The translations under genes and the position numbers were made by a program. A DNA stretch of 57,648 nt, taken from assembly GCA_030148705.1 (NCBI GenBank), contig JASBSY010000007.1:1-57648 (forward strand), given 5' to 3'. Origin of the DNA: Pukyongia sp. (GTDB lineage Bacteria; Bacteroidota; Bacteroidia; Flavobacteriales; Flavobacteriaceae). The notes below the pieces were generated by a model. The model saw nothing but the letters and a program-made list of their open reading frames with translations. It was not told where the DNA came from and did no database searches. Shown here in pieces: positions 35,931 through 45,318 of this stretch; the stretch's first letter is position 1; each line of letters opens with the position of its first letter.

Positions 35931-36540
35931 AACCGGTCTGCTCATTTTTTTATTCTCGCTGCCGCTTACTGTCACAGGGCAGGAAACAGTCGTGGAAGAA
36001 GGACCCGCTGTTGAAAAGGACGATCATTATGCCTATTTCCAATTTGCAGCATATCAACCTCTGTCGTTTGGAAATTCCTTTGCCAGTGAGGGATTGAGTG
36101 CGGCTTTGGGGGTCGATGTGCATTTTCTCACCAATCTTTTCGATTCCCCGGTATTAATAGGAGTTTTTTATAATCAGTTCAGAAGTGAGGTTACGAAGCC
36201 GGAGCTTATAGGGAATTACATACAGTCTGATATTTCTAATTTCGGTATCCAGTTGGGGTACCAGGCGATAAATCACAATAAGTGGCGCGGAACCGTAACG
36301 GCCGGGCTTGGAAGCGTTGCCTACAACAACGACGGAGCGGGATTCTCTTTTAAGGATAGCGGCACGTCCCTGCAGATCACTCCGTCATTAAGCTACCATT
36401 TTACAAAAAATATCGGGATCTTCACTGCTATTGCTTACAGGAGGGATTTTCTTAACATCCAGGCACCCGAGGACTTTGGGAACTTTTTCGATTCGGCTAA
36501 TTATCTCATCATCTCTTTGGGTAGCCGAATCTTATTTTAA
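35914..36540 (+). CDS. Small outer-membrane beta-barrel protein
   Basis: 208 residues. A signal peptide (TGLLIFLFSLPLTVTGQ) ends near residue 23. The rest alternates hydrophobic and polar strands with aromatic girdles and ends in Phe (LIISLGSRILF), a typical barrel C-terminus. It is probably an 8-strand OmpW/PorT-like barrel. No conserved family name is certain. It follows the lipoprotein gene with a 17-base overlap, so the two products may work together at the outer membrane. Its stop overlaps by four bases the stop of the convergent YkgJ gene. Confidence 0.75.
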   Translation: MNLNIRTGLLIFLFSLPLTVTGQETVVEEGPAVEKDDHYAYFQFAAYQPLSFGNSFASEGLSAALGVDVHFLTNLFDSPVLIGVFYNQFRSEVTKPELIGNYIQSDISNFGIQLGYQAINHNKWRGTVTAGLGSVAYNNDGAGFSFKDSGTSLQITPSLSYHFTKNIGIFTAIAYRRDFLNIQAPEDFGNFFDSANYLIISLGSRILF

Positions 36541-37031
36541 CCGGGCAAGCGTCGTTTCATTTCCTCAACGATATTAAAAGCCGCCGGACAAATAGCGACA
36601 TTCTTTAAAGTGAGGTTGGATATCTGCTGAAACTTCTTTCGGTCGGTATGTGGGAACTCCCTGCATGCTTTGGGCCGAACATCATAGATACTGCAATAAT
36701 TGTCTGCCCCCAAAAATGCACAGGGCACAGCCTGAAGCACGTAATCATTATCTTCATCAAGCCGAAGATATTCTTCGATAAACCTAGCCGGCTTCATTCT
36801 GAAGTGTTTAGAGATACGTTCGATATCCTTGTTGGTGAACAAAGGACCGGTGGTCTTACAGCAATTTGCACAGTTTAAACAGTCCGTCCTGGAAAATTCC
36901 TCCTGGTGAAGTTCCTGCATAAGCGAATCCAGATGCTTGGGCGGCCTGTTCTTTAATTTCGCAAAGAATTTCTTATTCTCTATCTGCGTATCTTTGGCAC
37001 GCTGCGGCAACTGGTCGATGATCTCTTTCAT
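36537..37031 (-). CDS. YkgJ family cysteine cluster protein
   Basis: 164 residues from ATG 37029-37031 (MKEIIDQLPQRAKD); a TTG nine bases upstream lies inside the likely -7 box and is less plausible. The YkgJ-type Cys pattern is present: CLNCANCC near residues 54-61, then CAFLG, YCSIYDVRPKACREFPH and a final CPAAF. These Cys bind zinc or iron in this family, often called a zinc- or iron-chelating protein or Fe-S oxidoreductase-like. Function is unknown in detail. The gene is convergent with the beta-barrel gene and divergent from the methyltransferase gene. Confidence 0.9.
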   Translation of the reverse strand: MKEIIDQLPQRAKDTQIENKKFFAKLKNRPPKHLDSLMQELHQEEFSRTDCLNCANCCKTTGPLFTNKDIERISKHFRMKPARFIEEYLRLDEDNDYVLQAVPCAFLGADNYCSIYDVRPKACREFPHTDRKKFQQISNLTLKNVAICPAAFNIVEEMKRRLPG

Positions 37032-37037
37032 GGAAGG

Positions 37038-37045
37038 CAAAGGTA
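37038..37045 (-). promoter_or_regulatory. -7 box (TACCTTTG) of the YkgJ gene, six bases from the ATG
   Basis: TACCTTTG on the minus strand fits the -7 consensus and is separated from the ATG by only CCTTCC. Transcription from here would give a leaderless or nearly leaderless mRNA. Confidence 0.6.
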
Positions 37046-37104
37046 AGCAAAGCTTGTGATATCAGATCAATGGATTCCCGGCAGACAAACCGAAAAAAGT
37101 AAAG

Positions 37105-37809
37105 ATGAAAGACCTTTTTGGAAAAGCACTGCTGGATTATCAGCGCGGCAATTATACAGAAGACCTGCAGACCGAAACCAACATTTCTGAAATCGATGTC
37201 CTGCCCTTGCCTTATCTATTCCGAAGCTATCTCGAAATGCCTCTGATCGAGCAAACCGCTTTGGATTTGTCTTTTGGCAAGGTGTTGGATGTAGGTTGCG
37301 GTGCGGGTTCGCATGCACTGTATCTTCAGCAGAAAGGCCTGTGGGTAATGGCCATCGACAAATCTCCCGGCGCCGTAACCGTAGCTTCCGAGCGCGGGGT
37401 ACAAAATGTAGCGCTAACCGAGTTGTTACAACTGCAGCATAAAAAATTCGATACCATCCTGTTGCTGATGAATGGGATCGGGGTCTTTGAAAGCCTCGAA
37501 CGCCTGCCGGCTTATCTCGAGAAGTTAAAGGAACTTTTGAACCCCGGCGGACAGGTTTTGGCAGACAGCAGCGACCTTATCTATATGTACGATCGCTGTG
37601 AAAATGGAGGGGTAATCGTGCCCGGAGATCGCTATTACGGTGAGCTGGATTACACCGTCCACTACAAAGGGGAAAGCGAGGAATCCTTTCCATGGCTGTA
37701 CCTGGACAGCAAGCTGTTCGAAGAACTCGCATCCGAAACCGGATTTCAGTTTGAAATCGTCTGCCAAGGCGAACATTACGATTACCTCTGCAGGCTTAGC
37801 CTAGGCTAA
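37105..37809 (+). CDS. Class I SAM-dependent methyltransferase
   Basis: 234 residues. The SAM-binding motif I reads LDVGCGAGSH at 61-70. An acidic end of strand 2 follows (AIDKSPGA near 84-91), and then LLLMNGIGVFE, a motif resembling post-motif II. The C-terminal half holds GDRYYGELDYTVHYKGESEE. It is a single-domain small-molecule or protein methyltransferase; the substrate is unknown. It is divergent from the YkgJ gene with a 73-base gap. No SD is seen. Confidence 0.87.
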   Translation: MKDLFGKALLDYQRGNYTEDLQTETNISEIDVLPLPYLFRSYLEMPLIEQTALDLSFGKVLDVGCGAGSHALYLQQKGLWVMAIDKSPGAVTVASERGVQNVALTELLQLQHKKFDTILLLMNGIGVFESLERLPAYLEKLKELLNPGGQVLADSSDLIYMYDRCENGGVIVPGDRYYGELDYTVHYKGESEESFPWLYLDSKLFEELASETGFQFEIVCQGEHYDYLCRLSLG

Positions 37810-37947
37810 TGATCCTAAGATCTAAATATGTTGAATTGTAAGGGGGCATATATGAGTGGAACAGCAGCAATTTGCTATGTCTGTAACAAATTCTGAAAAA
37901 AAGCGTTAAAATGAGATACACCTCTTTTATAATGCCCATTAATAAAG

Positions 37948-37955
37948 TAAGTTTG
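37948..37955 (+). promoter_or_regulatory. -7 box (TAAGTTTG) of the metalloprotease lipoprotein gene
   Basis: TAAGTTTG matches TAnnTTTG and lies 20 bases before the ATG at 37976; a -33 TTTT is near the expected spacing. Confidence 0.6.
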
Positions 37956-37975
37956 CTAAAATTGACCGTATTGCT

Positions 37976-38734
37976 ATGAATACATTTCGTGTACGAATTT
38001 TGCTTTTATTCCTCGGACTAACCCTCTTCTCTGCGTGTAAAAGCGACGACAACGGCCAGGACGACCATCGAGCCGATAACCTGCAGGCTCTTGGAACATC
38101 GGCCGAAGACCTACTCTCCGACGACTTCTTTAAAAAACTGGTTGTGGAAATCGTTTACTCCAACGGCTTCCGCCCCAAACAACAAACGATAGATACCTTC
38201 AGGAATTTTTTAAATCAGCGATTGAACAAACCGGACGGAATTAGTATAATTGAAACAGTGATCGACCCGCCACAGGGGGAACCGTATTCCATTTCAGAGA
38301 TTCGGGAGATAGAAAAGAATACCCGAACAAGGTACAACAACGGAAACGAGATTGCGGTTTATGTATTCTTCGCAAACGGAAATTCGGTAAATGATACCGA
38401 TACTTCGGTAACCCTGGGTTCTGCTTACCAGAATACTTCTATAGTGATCTACGAAGAAACCCTTCAGAGTCTCGACCAGGATCTTTTCCTGATGGAAGCC
38501 ACTACGATTCGCCATGAGTTTGGCCATATCCTCGGACTTGTGGACCTGCAGAATGATGACATCCACGCCTCCGGTCATGTCGATCCGGAAAGCGACAAGC
38601 ATTGTGCTGTTGAGGGCTGCCTGATGTATTTTGCAAGTACCATTCCTTCCACCATCCCCGATCCTAACAAAGGAGATATTCCGGTGCTCGACCCCCTCTG
38701 TATCGAAGACCTTCAGGCCAAGGGTGGTAAGTAA
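37976..38734 (+). CDS. Metzincin-like zinc metalloprotease lipoprotein
   Basis: 252 residues. The lipobox LFSAC (Cys21) makes it a lipoprotein. The zinc motif is HEFGHILGLVD: His180, Glu181, His184, Gly187 and an Asp at 190 where most metzincins have His. A Met-turn candidate follows at Met217 (GCLMYF). Two Cys pairs flank it (Cys210/Cys215, and Cys242 near the end). The N-terminal domain (residues about 40-110) is unrecognised. It probably cleaves proteins at the cell surface or in the periplasm; Bacteroidota proteins of this type are often called membrane metalloproteases. It is convergent with the amidohydrolase gene. Confidence 0.8.
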   Translation: MNTFRVRILLLFLGLTLFSACKSDDNGQDDHRADNLQALGTSAEDLLSDDFFKKLVVEIVYSNGFRPKQQTIDTFRNFLNQRLNKPDGISIIETVIDPPQGEPYSISEIREIEKNTRTRYNNGNEIAVYVFFANGNSVNDTDTSVTLGSAYQNTSIVIYEETLQSLDQDLFLMEATTIRHEFGHILGLVDLQNDDIHASGHVDPESDKHCAVEGCLMYFASTIPSTIPDPNKGDIPVLDPLCIEDLQAKGGK

Positions 38735-38753
38735 ATTTTAAGTCAAAATCGGT

Positions 38754-40388
38754 TTATTCATCGGCAGTGTAGACCTGTTTCCCGTTAAGGAAGGTAGACA
38801 ACACCTTTGTTTGTGGAATACTGTCTTCATCCACCGTCATGATATCCCGGTCTAACAGCACGAAATCGGCAAATTTCCCTGCTTCAATACTGCCTTTCTC
38901 TTCTTCTTCAAAGTTGGAATAGGCTGCCCATATAGTCATGCCTCTAAGCGTCTCCTCCCGGCTAAGGCCTTCTTGAATTCGGTACCCGCCTTCCGGGTAT
39001 TGTTCCAGGTCCTTTCGCGCTACGGCGGCGTAGAACGTCAACATCGGATTAACCCTTTCAACAGGAAAATCGGTACCCAAAGCGATAATCCCTGACTGCT
39101 GCAATAAGGTTTTAAAGGAGTAAGCTCCCTTTATCCTGTCCGGCCCTACCCTATCCTCCGCCCAGTACATATCGCTGGTGGCATGCGTTGGTTGTACTGA
39201 AGGCAGTATCTTTTCTGAAAAATATTTAAAATCTGCCGGGGTCACGATCTGTGCGTGTTCAACTTTCCAGCGCGGATCCGATTTATCTTTCAGAACCTCA
39301 TCGTATACCCTTAAAACCGAAATATTCGCCGAATCGCCAATGGCATGTGTATTAAATTGATAACCGGCATCGGCAATTCGCCGCGCCATTGCCTTAAGTT
39401 CTTTCTCGGTGGTGATCATCGCCCCGAACAGACCGGGCTGATCGCTGTATTCGGCCCGCATGGCAGCTCCTCTTGAGCCCAAAGCGCCATCGGCTACCCC
39501 TTTTACCGATCGAACATTAAGCCTTTCGGTTTTAACAATCCCCTTATTTAAAAAATGATCTAAAGTGCCACTGTCCGAACGAATCATAGCGTACACTCTT
39601 AATTCCATCTCCCCACGTTGCTGCAAACTGTCGATTAATTCAATAACAGCCTGCGTGGTACCGGCTTCATTTATGGTTGTAAGTCCGTATGAAAAACAAA
39701 TTTCTTCAGCGTCCTTTAACGCCTGTATATTAAATTCAGCCGTCCTGCCTTCCATTGTATTATAAACAAGATACATTGGGCGATCTACCAGTATCCCGGA
39801 TGGCTCCCCTTCCTTCAGAACAACTTCGCCCCCGGAAACTTTAGTAGAGGCAGTTATTCCGGCCATTTCCAGCGCTTTGCTGTTCACCCACAGGGCGTGG
39901 CCGTCGATTCGCGTAAGTGCAACCGGTGTATCAGGGAAGAGTGAATCCAGCATCTCTTTGGTGGGAAACTCTTTTATCTCCCAATCGTTCTGATCCCAGC
40001 CCCGGCCCGTAATAAATTTTACATTCTTTTCCTGCTGAAAAGCCACTACCCTGTCCAGTGCTTCTCTGTAACTTTTGGTACCCACCAGGTCCACCTGCTG
40101 CAGGGTGACGCCCAGGTTGTAGAGATGTGCGTGGGCATCGATGAGGCCGGGAACGATTGTACGGCCCTTGGCGTCGAATACTTCCCGGGCGTCGTAATTC
40201 TTTGTCAGCTGTGCTTCGGTACCCGTCTCCAGGATTTTACCGTCTTTAACTACAAAGGCTTCAACAGTGTTAAATGCATCATCGACCGTATAGATCGTAG
40301 CATTGGTTACCAGGAGGTCGGCCGGTTTTTTTTCAGAAGCACAGGAAAAAACAATCAGGGGAATCAGGAAAAAGAACTGTAGTCTCAT
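38754..40388 (-). CDS. YtcJ-like amidohydrolase lipoprotein
   Basis: 544 residues starting at ATG 40386-40388. A lipobox (LIPLIVFSC, Cys16) precedes the domain, and an earlier ATG would only add 11 residues before the signal. The amidohydrolase phrases are GLIDAHAHLYNLG, FITGRGWDQNDWE, NTHAIGDSA, VEHAQIV and GTDFPVERVNP, which are those of the YtcJ subfamily with a metal-binding HxH and later His residues. Substrates in this family are imides and related ring compounds; none can be named here. It is convergent with the metalloprotease gene across a 19-base gap. Confidence 0.88.
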   Translation of the reverse strand: MRLQFFFLIPLIVFSCASEKKPADLLVTNATIYTVDDAFNTVEAFVVKDGKILETGTEAQLTKNYDAREVFDAKGRTIVPGLIDAHAHLYNLGVTLQQVDLVGTKSYREALDRVVAFQQEKNVKFITGRGWDQNDWEIKEFPTKEMLDSLFPDTPVALTRIDGHALWVNSKALEMAGITASTKVSGGEVVLKEGEPSGILVDRPMYLVYNTMEGRTAEFNIQALKDAEEICFSYGLTTINEAGTTQAVIELIDSLQQRGEMELRVYAMIRSDSGTLDHFLNKGIVKTERLNVRSVKGVADGALGSRGAAMRAEYSDQPGLFGAMITTEKELKAMARRIADAGYQFNTHAIGDSANISVLRVYDEVLKDKSDPRWKVEHAQIVTPADFKYFSEKILPSVQPTHATSDMYWAEDRVGPDRIKGAYSFKTLLQQSGIIALGTDFPVERVNPMLTFYAAVARKDLEQYPEGGYRIQEGLSREETLRGMTIWAAYSNFEEEEKGSIEAGKFADFVLLDRDIMTVDEDSIPQTKVLSTFLNGKQVYTADE

Positions 40389-40401
40389 AATTAGATGTTT
40401 C

Positions 40402-40438
40402 GGTAAAAATAAAGAAAGCATCCCGAATCCGAGATGCT
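40402..40438 (-). terminator. Intrinsic terminator after the TonB-like barrel gene
   Basis: AGCATCCCG (40417-40425) pairs with CGAGATGCT (40430-40438), one wobble pair, with a 4-base loop. On the minus strand TTTCTTTATTTTT follows. It lies 28 bases after the barrel gene stop and just upstream of the amidohydrolase start. Confidence 0.75.
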
Positions 40439-40466
40439 CATTTTATTATTTAAGCAGTTTTTAGTT

Positions 40467-42239
40467 TTACCAATCGAATTTATAGGTCGCCCCCAGTAAT
40501 GCCTGAATCCCCTGCACCGGGAAATTCTGCCATTTTTCATAATTCTCTCCCAGCAGGTTTGAACCCTTTAGGAAGATGGATAAACGGTCATTAACCCGAT
40601 ATCCGGCATGTATATTTGCGTCCAGGTAACTGTCCAGGGTTACATACTGTACCATTTGGTTTCCGAAGAGATCAACACTCCCGGTAAACACCGCAGGCCG
40701 CTCTCCCACATAGAATACGGATACCCCGCCGTAGATCTGTTCGGTTATGTCGAAATTCGAGAATAAGGTCGCTTTGAATTCCGGCAGGTTCCAGGCTTTA
40801 AATTCATCAGTAGTAGTATAATTGAAATACTCGCCACTGGCCCCCAGGGAAAACGCTTCACTAACCTCCACTTTCAGTTCGCCGAAAATGGAAAGCGTAT
40901 TAATATCGTCGTATTTCACGAAGAATGAATTGGCGTATTCGTAGCCTTCAGCTATGGGAATGGCTTCCAAAGCAGAATTTGCCTGGAATAAGGCTTTGTC
41001 TTCTTCCTTGCCGTAAGATCCGCGGATATTGTAACCAACCGAATTTGAAAGCTTTCCTTTAAATCCTCCAAACGCATTGTAAAGTTCGCTGGTAGGCATG
41101 ATCTGCAGCGTAGGGGAGACAAACGGATTCTCTTCCTTATAATCGTAATAGGTGTTTTGGTTCAGGCCACCATCGACTCCTCCGTACACGATAAAGATTT
41201 CATCCACCAGTCTGTAGGAGACATTGATTCTGGGGTAAACATAGAAATCCGACTCGCTTGCCTGGGTGTTGAGGCCTACATAGCCGGCTACTCCCAGGGA
41301 TAGTGTAAGATCGTCGTTTACGTAAACCAGGGAAGGTGCGATCCCCGCATTCAGAAAACCGTAATCGATTCCCATATCGTTGAAATACATGCGGTCGAAA
41401 CTCCCCGTGAGGTAATTAATGTCGCCATCTACCTTAAGCGTAAAGGTTGTTAAGGGAAAAGCAAACTCCGGTTTTGCAGTTATATTGAATTCTGAGGACG
41501 AATACGCATCACCCAGGTACCGCAATTTGGTCGTAAACTTTTCGAAAAATGAGTCTTCAACAGCTATGCTGCCACCTACATATCCACTGAAATACGTCTG
41601 CTGTGCATCCATATCGGCCAGCACCACCAGTTCTTCTTCCGAATAAATATCAGGCAATCCGTACCAGTTAAAGATCTGGTGTTCGATTCCTGCATCCAGA
41701 ATATAGGTCATATCCCGCTGCCGGCTGCTGTAATTTCCGTCCAGGCGGGTGTCGTAATATTTATTCTCAATAGCCACATCATCTATGCCGCCCTGAGAGG
41801 AATTATGTCTTAGAAAAAATCCTGCATTATCGGTTCTACTTATCTGAAAGTTGCTGTAGAGTTCAGCCAGTGCAGATGTGTAATTACCGAAGCCAAGCGT
41901 AGCGTAATTGTCGTAGAGTTTTACAGGTTTGGCCTTTTCAACCGTGGCCGCCTTACCTTTTGCCGGGGTAAAGGTTGAAGCTACCGGCACTGAAAAGATC
42001 TCGTATTCCACTCTCTTTTTTTCGGTATTCACCGAATCGTTCAATACCGGGGTTTCCTTTACTTTGAAGGCATCGGATATTGTTGGCGTATACGGTTTTA
42101 CAATGTTGACCACTTCGGTACCCAGCTCGTCCTCCTGCCCATACATTCCGGCAGAACAAATAAATACGATAAGGAACATCGACCGAAGTGGATTAACAAG
42201 TACGTTGGTAATTCTGAAGTTGAATATGCTGCAAGTCAT
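40467..42239 (-). CDS. TonB-receptor-like outer-membrane beta-barrel without plug
   Basis: 590 residues. A signal segment (MFLIVFICSAGMYGQ) precedes a short linker; translation may begin at Met21. The mature protein opens with VNIVKPYTPTISDAFKVKET, a segment shared by a Bacteroidota family next to TPR proteins, then continues as alternating strands with frequent aromatic ends (NYATLGFGNYTSALAELYSN) and ends FLKGSNLLGENYEKWQNF, then GATYKFDW, like TonB receptors. No plug domain is seen, so the length is about two thirds of a full receptor. It is co-transcribed with the TPR gene 36 bases upstream. Confidence 0.82.
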   Translation of the reverse strand: MTCSIFNFRITNVLVNPLRSMFLIVFICSAGMYGQEDELGTEVVNIVKPYTPTISDAFKVKETPVLNDSVNTEKKRVEYEIFSVPVASTFTPAKGKAATVEKAKPVKLYDNYATLGFGNYTSALAELYSNFQISRTDNAGFFLRHNSSQGGIDDVAIENKYYDTRLDGNYSSRQRDMTYILDAGIEHQIFNWYGLPDIYSEEELVVLADMDAQQTYFSGYVGGSIAVEDSFFEKFTTKLRYLGDAYSSSEFNITAKPEFAFPLTTFTLKVDGDINYLTGSFDRMYFNDMGIDYGFLNAGIAPSLVYVNDDLTLSLGVAGYVGLNTQASESDFYVYPRINVSYRLVDEIFIVYGGVDGGLNQNTYYDYKEENPFVSPTLQIMPTSELYNAFGGFKGKLSNSVGYNIRGSYGKEEDKALFQANSALEAIPIAEGYEYANSFFVKYDDINTLSIFGELKVEVSEAFSLGASGEYFNYTTTDEFKAWNLPEFKATLFSNFDITEQIYGGVSVFYVGERPAVFTGSVDLFGNQMVQYVTLDSYLDANIHAGYRVNDRLSIFLKGSNLLGENYEKWQNFPVQGIQALLGATYKFDW

Positions 42240-42275
42240 AGCTAGTAGGTTATGTGCTTTGTTGATTGATGAAAC

Positions 42276-45200
42276 TTAGTTGCCCTCCGGGTCTACAGAT
42301 GCATTTGTCTTTGCTTCGGCTGCTTTTATTACGGCCAGTTCGGCCTTAGCTTCGGAAACGACCTCCGGATAATCCGTAAAGTTGGTTATTACGCTCTCCA
42401 GGATATACGTGGCCTGGTAGGCATCGCCCAGCGCATAGAAATTCTTTGCCATAAGAAGTAATCCTTTGGCTCCGTAGAGTTTGTATCCGGAAAAATCCTT
42501 TGCCAGCTTTTGTACCGATGCATTCGACTCTTCAAACCGGGATTTCTTATGTTTGAAGTAGGCGTCGTAATACAGGGCTTCAGCAGCCAGCTGTCCCGTT
42601 GCAATGGCAGCAACAGCGGCATAGGCTTGTTCTGCCTTGGCTTCATCCCCCGTCTTTAAGGCGGAACGTGCTATAATCACCTGCGCATCACTCTTTATAC
42701 TATTGTCGATCTTAGAATTCTGCAGCACTTTCTCGGCGTATTGAACGGCTTCATTGTACCGCTGCAGTTCAAAACCGGCTTTCATACTATTGGTCTGTGC
42801 AAATATGATATTCTGAGGAAAGTCGGCCTCGGTTTCCAGGCGCTTTAAATAGGTGAGCGCATTTTCATAATCCTTGTTCAGCAGGTACAGTTCGGAGATC
42901 CTGGCCAATGCCTGTTCTGTAAATTCACTTCGCTCCTTAGACACCACGTAGGCATAGTGCGCTATCGCTTTCGAATTTTCCTTATCCCCAAAGTAGATTT
43001 GGCCAAGATAAAAATGTGCTTTCAGGGCGTGCCTCCCGTTGGGAAATTCGGCAAGATATCCCTCCAACCTGGTCTTAGCCGGCCCCATCTTATTTTCAAG
43101 GTAAGGTTGTTCGGCTGCCTGGTAGGTGGCGTCGTCCAGTTCGGCATCCTCTACCTCAACATAGTCCAGGGTTCCAACCCAGTTGGCGTATTCGTTTACT
43201 CTCCCCTGGTCGATATAGATTAGTTTAGCGGAGGAGACGGCTTGTAAGGCCTCTGCAGTTCCGGGGAAATCGGTGGCCACTCGTTTAAAGATCGCCAGGG
43301 CGTCCCCGCTTTTTCCTGTATTGTCGTAAATAAGTGCCTTTTTTAACAGGGCTCTGGAGACATAGCTGCTTTTGGGTAGTTCACGCACCAGCCTGTCGTA
43401 TGCCGAAATGGCCTCAGTATTCTTTTCAAGAGCCACATAGGTATTTCCCAGTTCGTACAAGGCGTCATCCTTGTAAATAGACTTAGGGTAGGTCGATGCA
43501 AAATTCTGTAGTCCCTCCAGCTTCTTATCCGTGCGGTCCACAAACCCGTAGCTAATGGCTTTTTGGAAGGCTGCATAATCCTCATCCGGACTACCCAGGC
43601 TAATTGCCTGGTTGTAATTCTCCATGGCCGGCCAGTACTGACTGGTAACAAAATAGCTGTCGGCCAACCTGAGGTAGGCATCGCGTTTTCGGGCTCCGTC
43701 AGAAGAGGAAGATTCTAGATATCCTTTGAAACTTGAAATAGCCTCCTGGTAATTCTTCAGTTTAAAATAATTATAGGCCAGGTTGTATTTGCTGTTCTGA
43801 TATTCGGGGGTGGTGGAAGCACCGGGGAGTTGTATGAATTGCTTATAACCTACCAGTGCGGCTTCGAAATTAGACAACATATAGTCGTTCTCTGCCTTCC
43901 AGTAAGTGGCACGGGCCGTAAAATACGAATCCCTTGGTTCCTTGAGCGATTTATCGAACATGGCAACCGCCTCCTCGTAATTACCCTGGTTGTATAGTTC
44001 CACCCCTCTGAAAAACGTCACTTTCTGATACGCCAGCTTGTTTTCGAAGGATTTATTGTTTTCCAGCAGTTCGATAGCTTCCTTGTAATTCTTTGAAGTG
44101 ATATAGGAGTCTATGAGCAAATCACGCAGTGCCTCATTATTGTTGTTCTTCGGGTAGGCTTCAATAAAAGACAACAGCACCTGCGGAACAGGTTTATAGC
44201 TGTTTCCTATCTCGTAACTTAGCTTGGCATAGTTGAGCCAGGCATCCTCCCTGATCTCGGCACTAAAATCCATTTCCGATGCATTCTTAAAGGCGTTCAG
44301 CGCCTGTTGTTTTTTATCCAGTTTGAGATAGCTTTCGGCAAGGTGGTAATAGGCATTCTGGGCCACGGCGTTTCTTCCGTCGATGATCTTGTTAAACTCC
44401 CCTATGGCACTTTCATAATCCTGTTGTTTGTAGTAAGCGTAGCCTAATTGGTAATAATCTGTATTGTTCCATCTTCCACGCTTTCCCTTGTATTCGGTGA
44501 GATACGGAATGGCCTCCGCGTACATGCCCAGGTTGAAATAACTCTCCCCTATTATCTTTGCCAGTTCGGAGCGTTCTACCGGGCTGGAATTATCGTATTG
44601 CTCTATCCCCAGGTCGATGGCCTTCTGAAAGTTGCCCAGCTTGAAGTTCATATCCGCCTGGTAGTAAGAGAGGCCTTCCGCATAGCGTTCCTCGTCTTTT
44701 ACTTCTTCAAAGAGTTCGTTGGCTTGTTCGTATTTATCGCCTTCATAGGCAATAAAGCCGAGGTAATATTTAGCCTGGGAGCCATATTTTTGGGAGTTAC
44801 TTACCCTGTTAAAATACTTGCTGGCCTCGGTATACCGTTTGCTTTTAAAGTAGGCATAGCCGTTATTAAAATAAAAACGCTCGCGTTCAGACCTGCTGAG
44901 GCCCGATTCATCCACCTTGTCGTACCACTTTCTGGCATACGAATATTTACCGTTTTCGAAATAATAATTTGCAACATTTATGTAGGCCTCATTTCGTTTG
45001 ATGCTGGTTGGATACTCTTCTACGAAGGACTCCATAAGGGCGTCGGCATCCTGCTGATTTAACCTTACTGCACAATTTGCTATATAGTAAGCGCAATCGC
45101 CTTTTATGGTTTCATCATCGGCCTGTTGTTTCACTTTTGCAAACAGGGTTTGAGCAGCCAGAAACTGTTTGTTGTTATACAATTCAATGGCTTTTTGATA

Positions 45201-45296
45201 AGATTCTAACTGATTGGTGAAAACGGCAGTTTGCTGAGATAATACTGAAAAAGAGATAAGTACGAAAACGACAGCAGGTATGAGGTTTTTGAACAT
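42276..45296 (-). CDS. Very large secreted tetratricopeptide-repeat protein
   Basis: 1006 residues starting at ATG 45294-45296 (MFKNLIPAVVFVLISFSVLSQ, a good signal peptide; the longer frame adds no extra function). Almost the whole mature protein is TPR-like helix pairs with repeats of the type YNLAYAYFKLKNYQEAIxxF, ending with a coil-rich segment and a charged tail. TPR scaffolds of this size in Bacteroidota hold outer-membrane machines such as SprE/PorW in T9SS; I cannot claim identity with one. It is in the periplasm. It is followed by the plugless barrel, so the pair probably forms one outer-membrane complex. Confidence 0.88.
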   Translation of the reverse strand: MFKNLIPAVVFVLISFSVLSQQTAVFTNQLESYQKAIELYNNKQFLAAQTLFAKVKQQADDETIKGDCAYYIANCAVRLNQQDADALMESFVEEYPTSIKRNEAYINVANYYFENGKYSYARKWYDKVDESGLSRSERERFYFNNGYAYFKSKRYTEASKYFNRVSNSQKYGSQAKYYLGFIAYEGDKYEQANELFEEVKDEERYAEGLSYYQADMNFKLGNFQKAIDLGIEQYDNSSPVERSELAKIIGESYFNLGMYAEAIPYLTEYKGKRGRWNNTDYYQLGYAYYKQQDYESAIGEFNKIIDGRNAVAQNAYYHLAESYLKLDKKQQALNAFKNASEMDFSAEIREDAWLNYAKLSYEIGNSYKPVPQVLLSFIEAYPKNNNNEALRDLLIDSYITSKNYKEAIELLENNKSFENKLAYQKVTFFRGVELYNQGNYEEAVAMFDKSLKEPRDSYFTARATYWKAENDYMLSNFEAALVGYKQFIQLPGASTTPEYQNSKYNLAYNYFKLKNYQEAISSFKGYLESSSSDGARKRDAYLRLADSYFVTSQYWPAMENYNQAISLGSPDEDYAAFQKAISYGFVDRTDKKLEGLQNFASTYPKSIYKDDALYELGNTYVALEKNTEAISAYDRLVRELPKSSYVSRALLKKALIYDNTGKSGDALAIFKRVATDFPGTAEALQAVSSAKLIYIDQGRVNEYANWVGTLDYVEVEDAELDDATYQAAEQPYLENKMGPAKTRLEGYLAEFPNGRHALKAHFYLGQIYFGDKENSKAIAHYAYVVSKERSEFTEQALARISELYLLNKDYENALTYLKRLETEADFPQNIIFAQTNSMKAGFELQRYNEAVQYAEKVLQNSKIDNSIKSDAQVIIARSALKTGDEAKAEQAYAAVAAIATGQLAAEALYYDAYFKHKKSRFEESNASVQKLAKDFSGYKLYGAKGLLLMAKNFYALGDAYQATYILESVITNFTDYPEVVSEAKAELAVIKAAEAKTNASVDPEGN

Positions 45297-45318
45297 TCGA
45301 AACAGGGTTTTAGGTGTA

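Noticed and set aside
44448-45062. A 204-codon open frame on the plus strand opposite the TPR gene.
   Set aside because: It is a shadow of the TPR coding frame: the opposite strand codes continuously for TPR helices and this frame has no start context or family.
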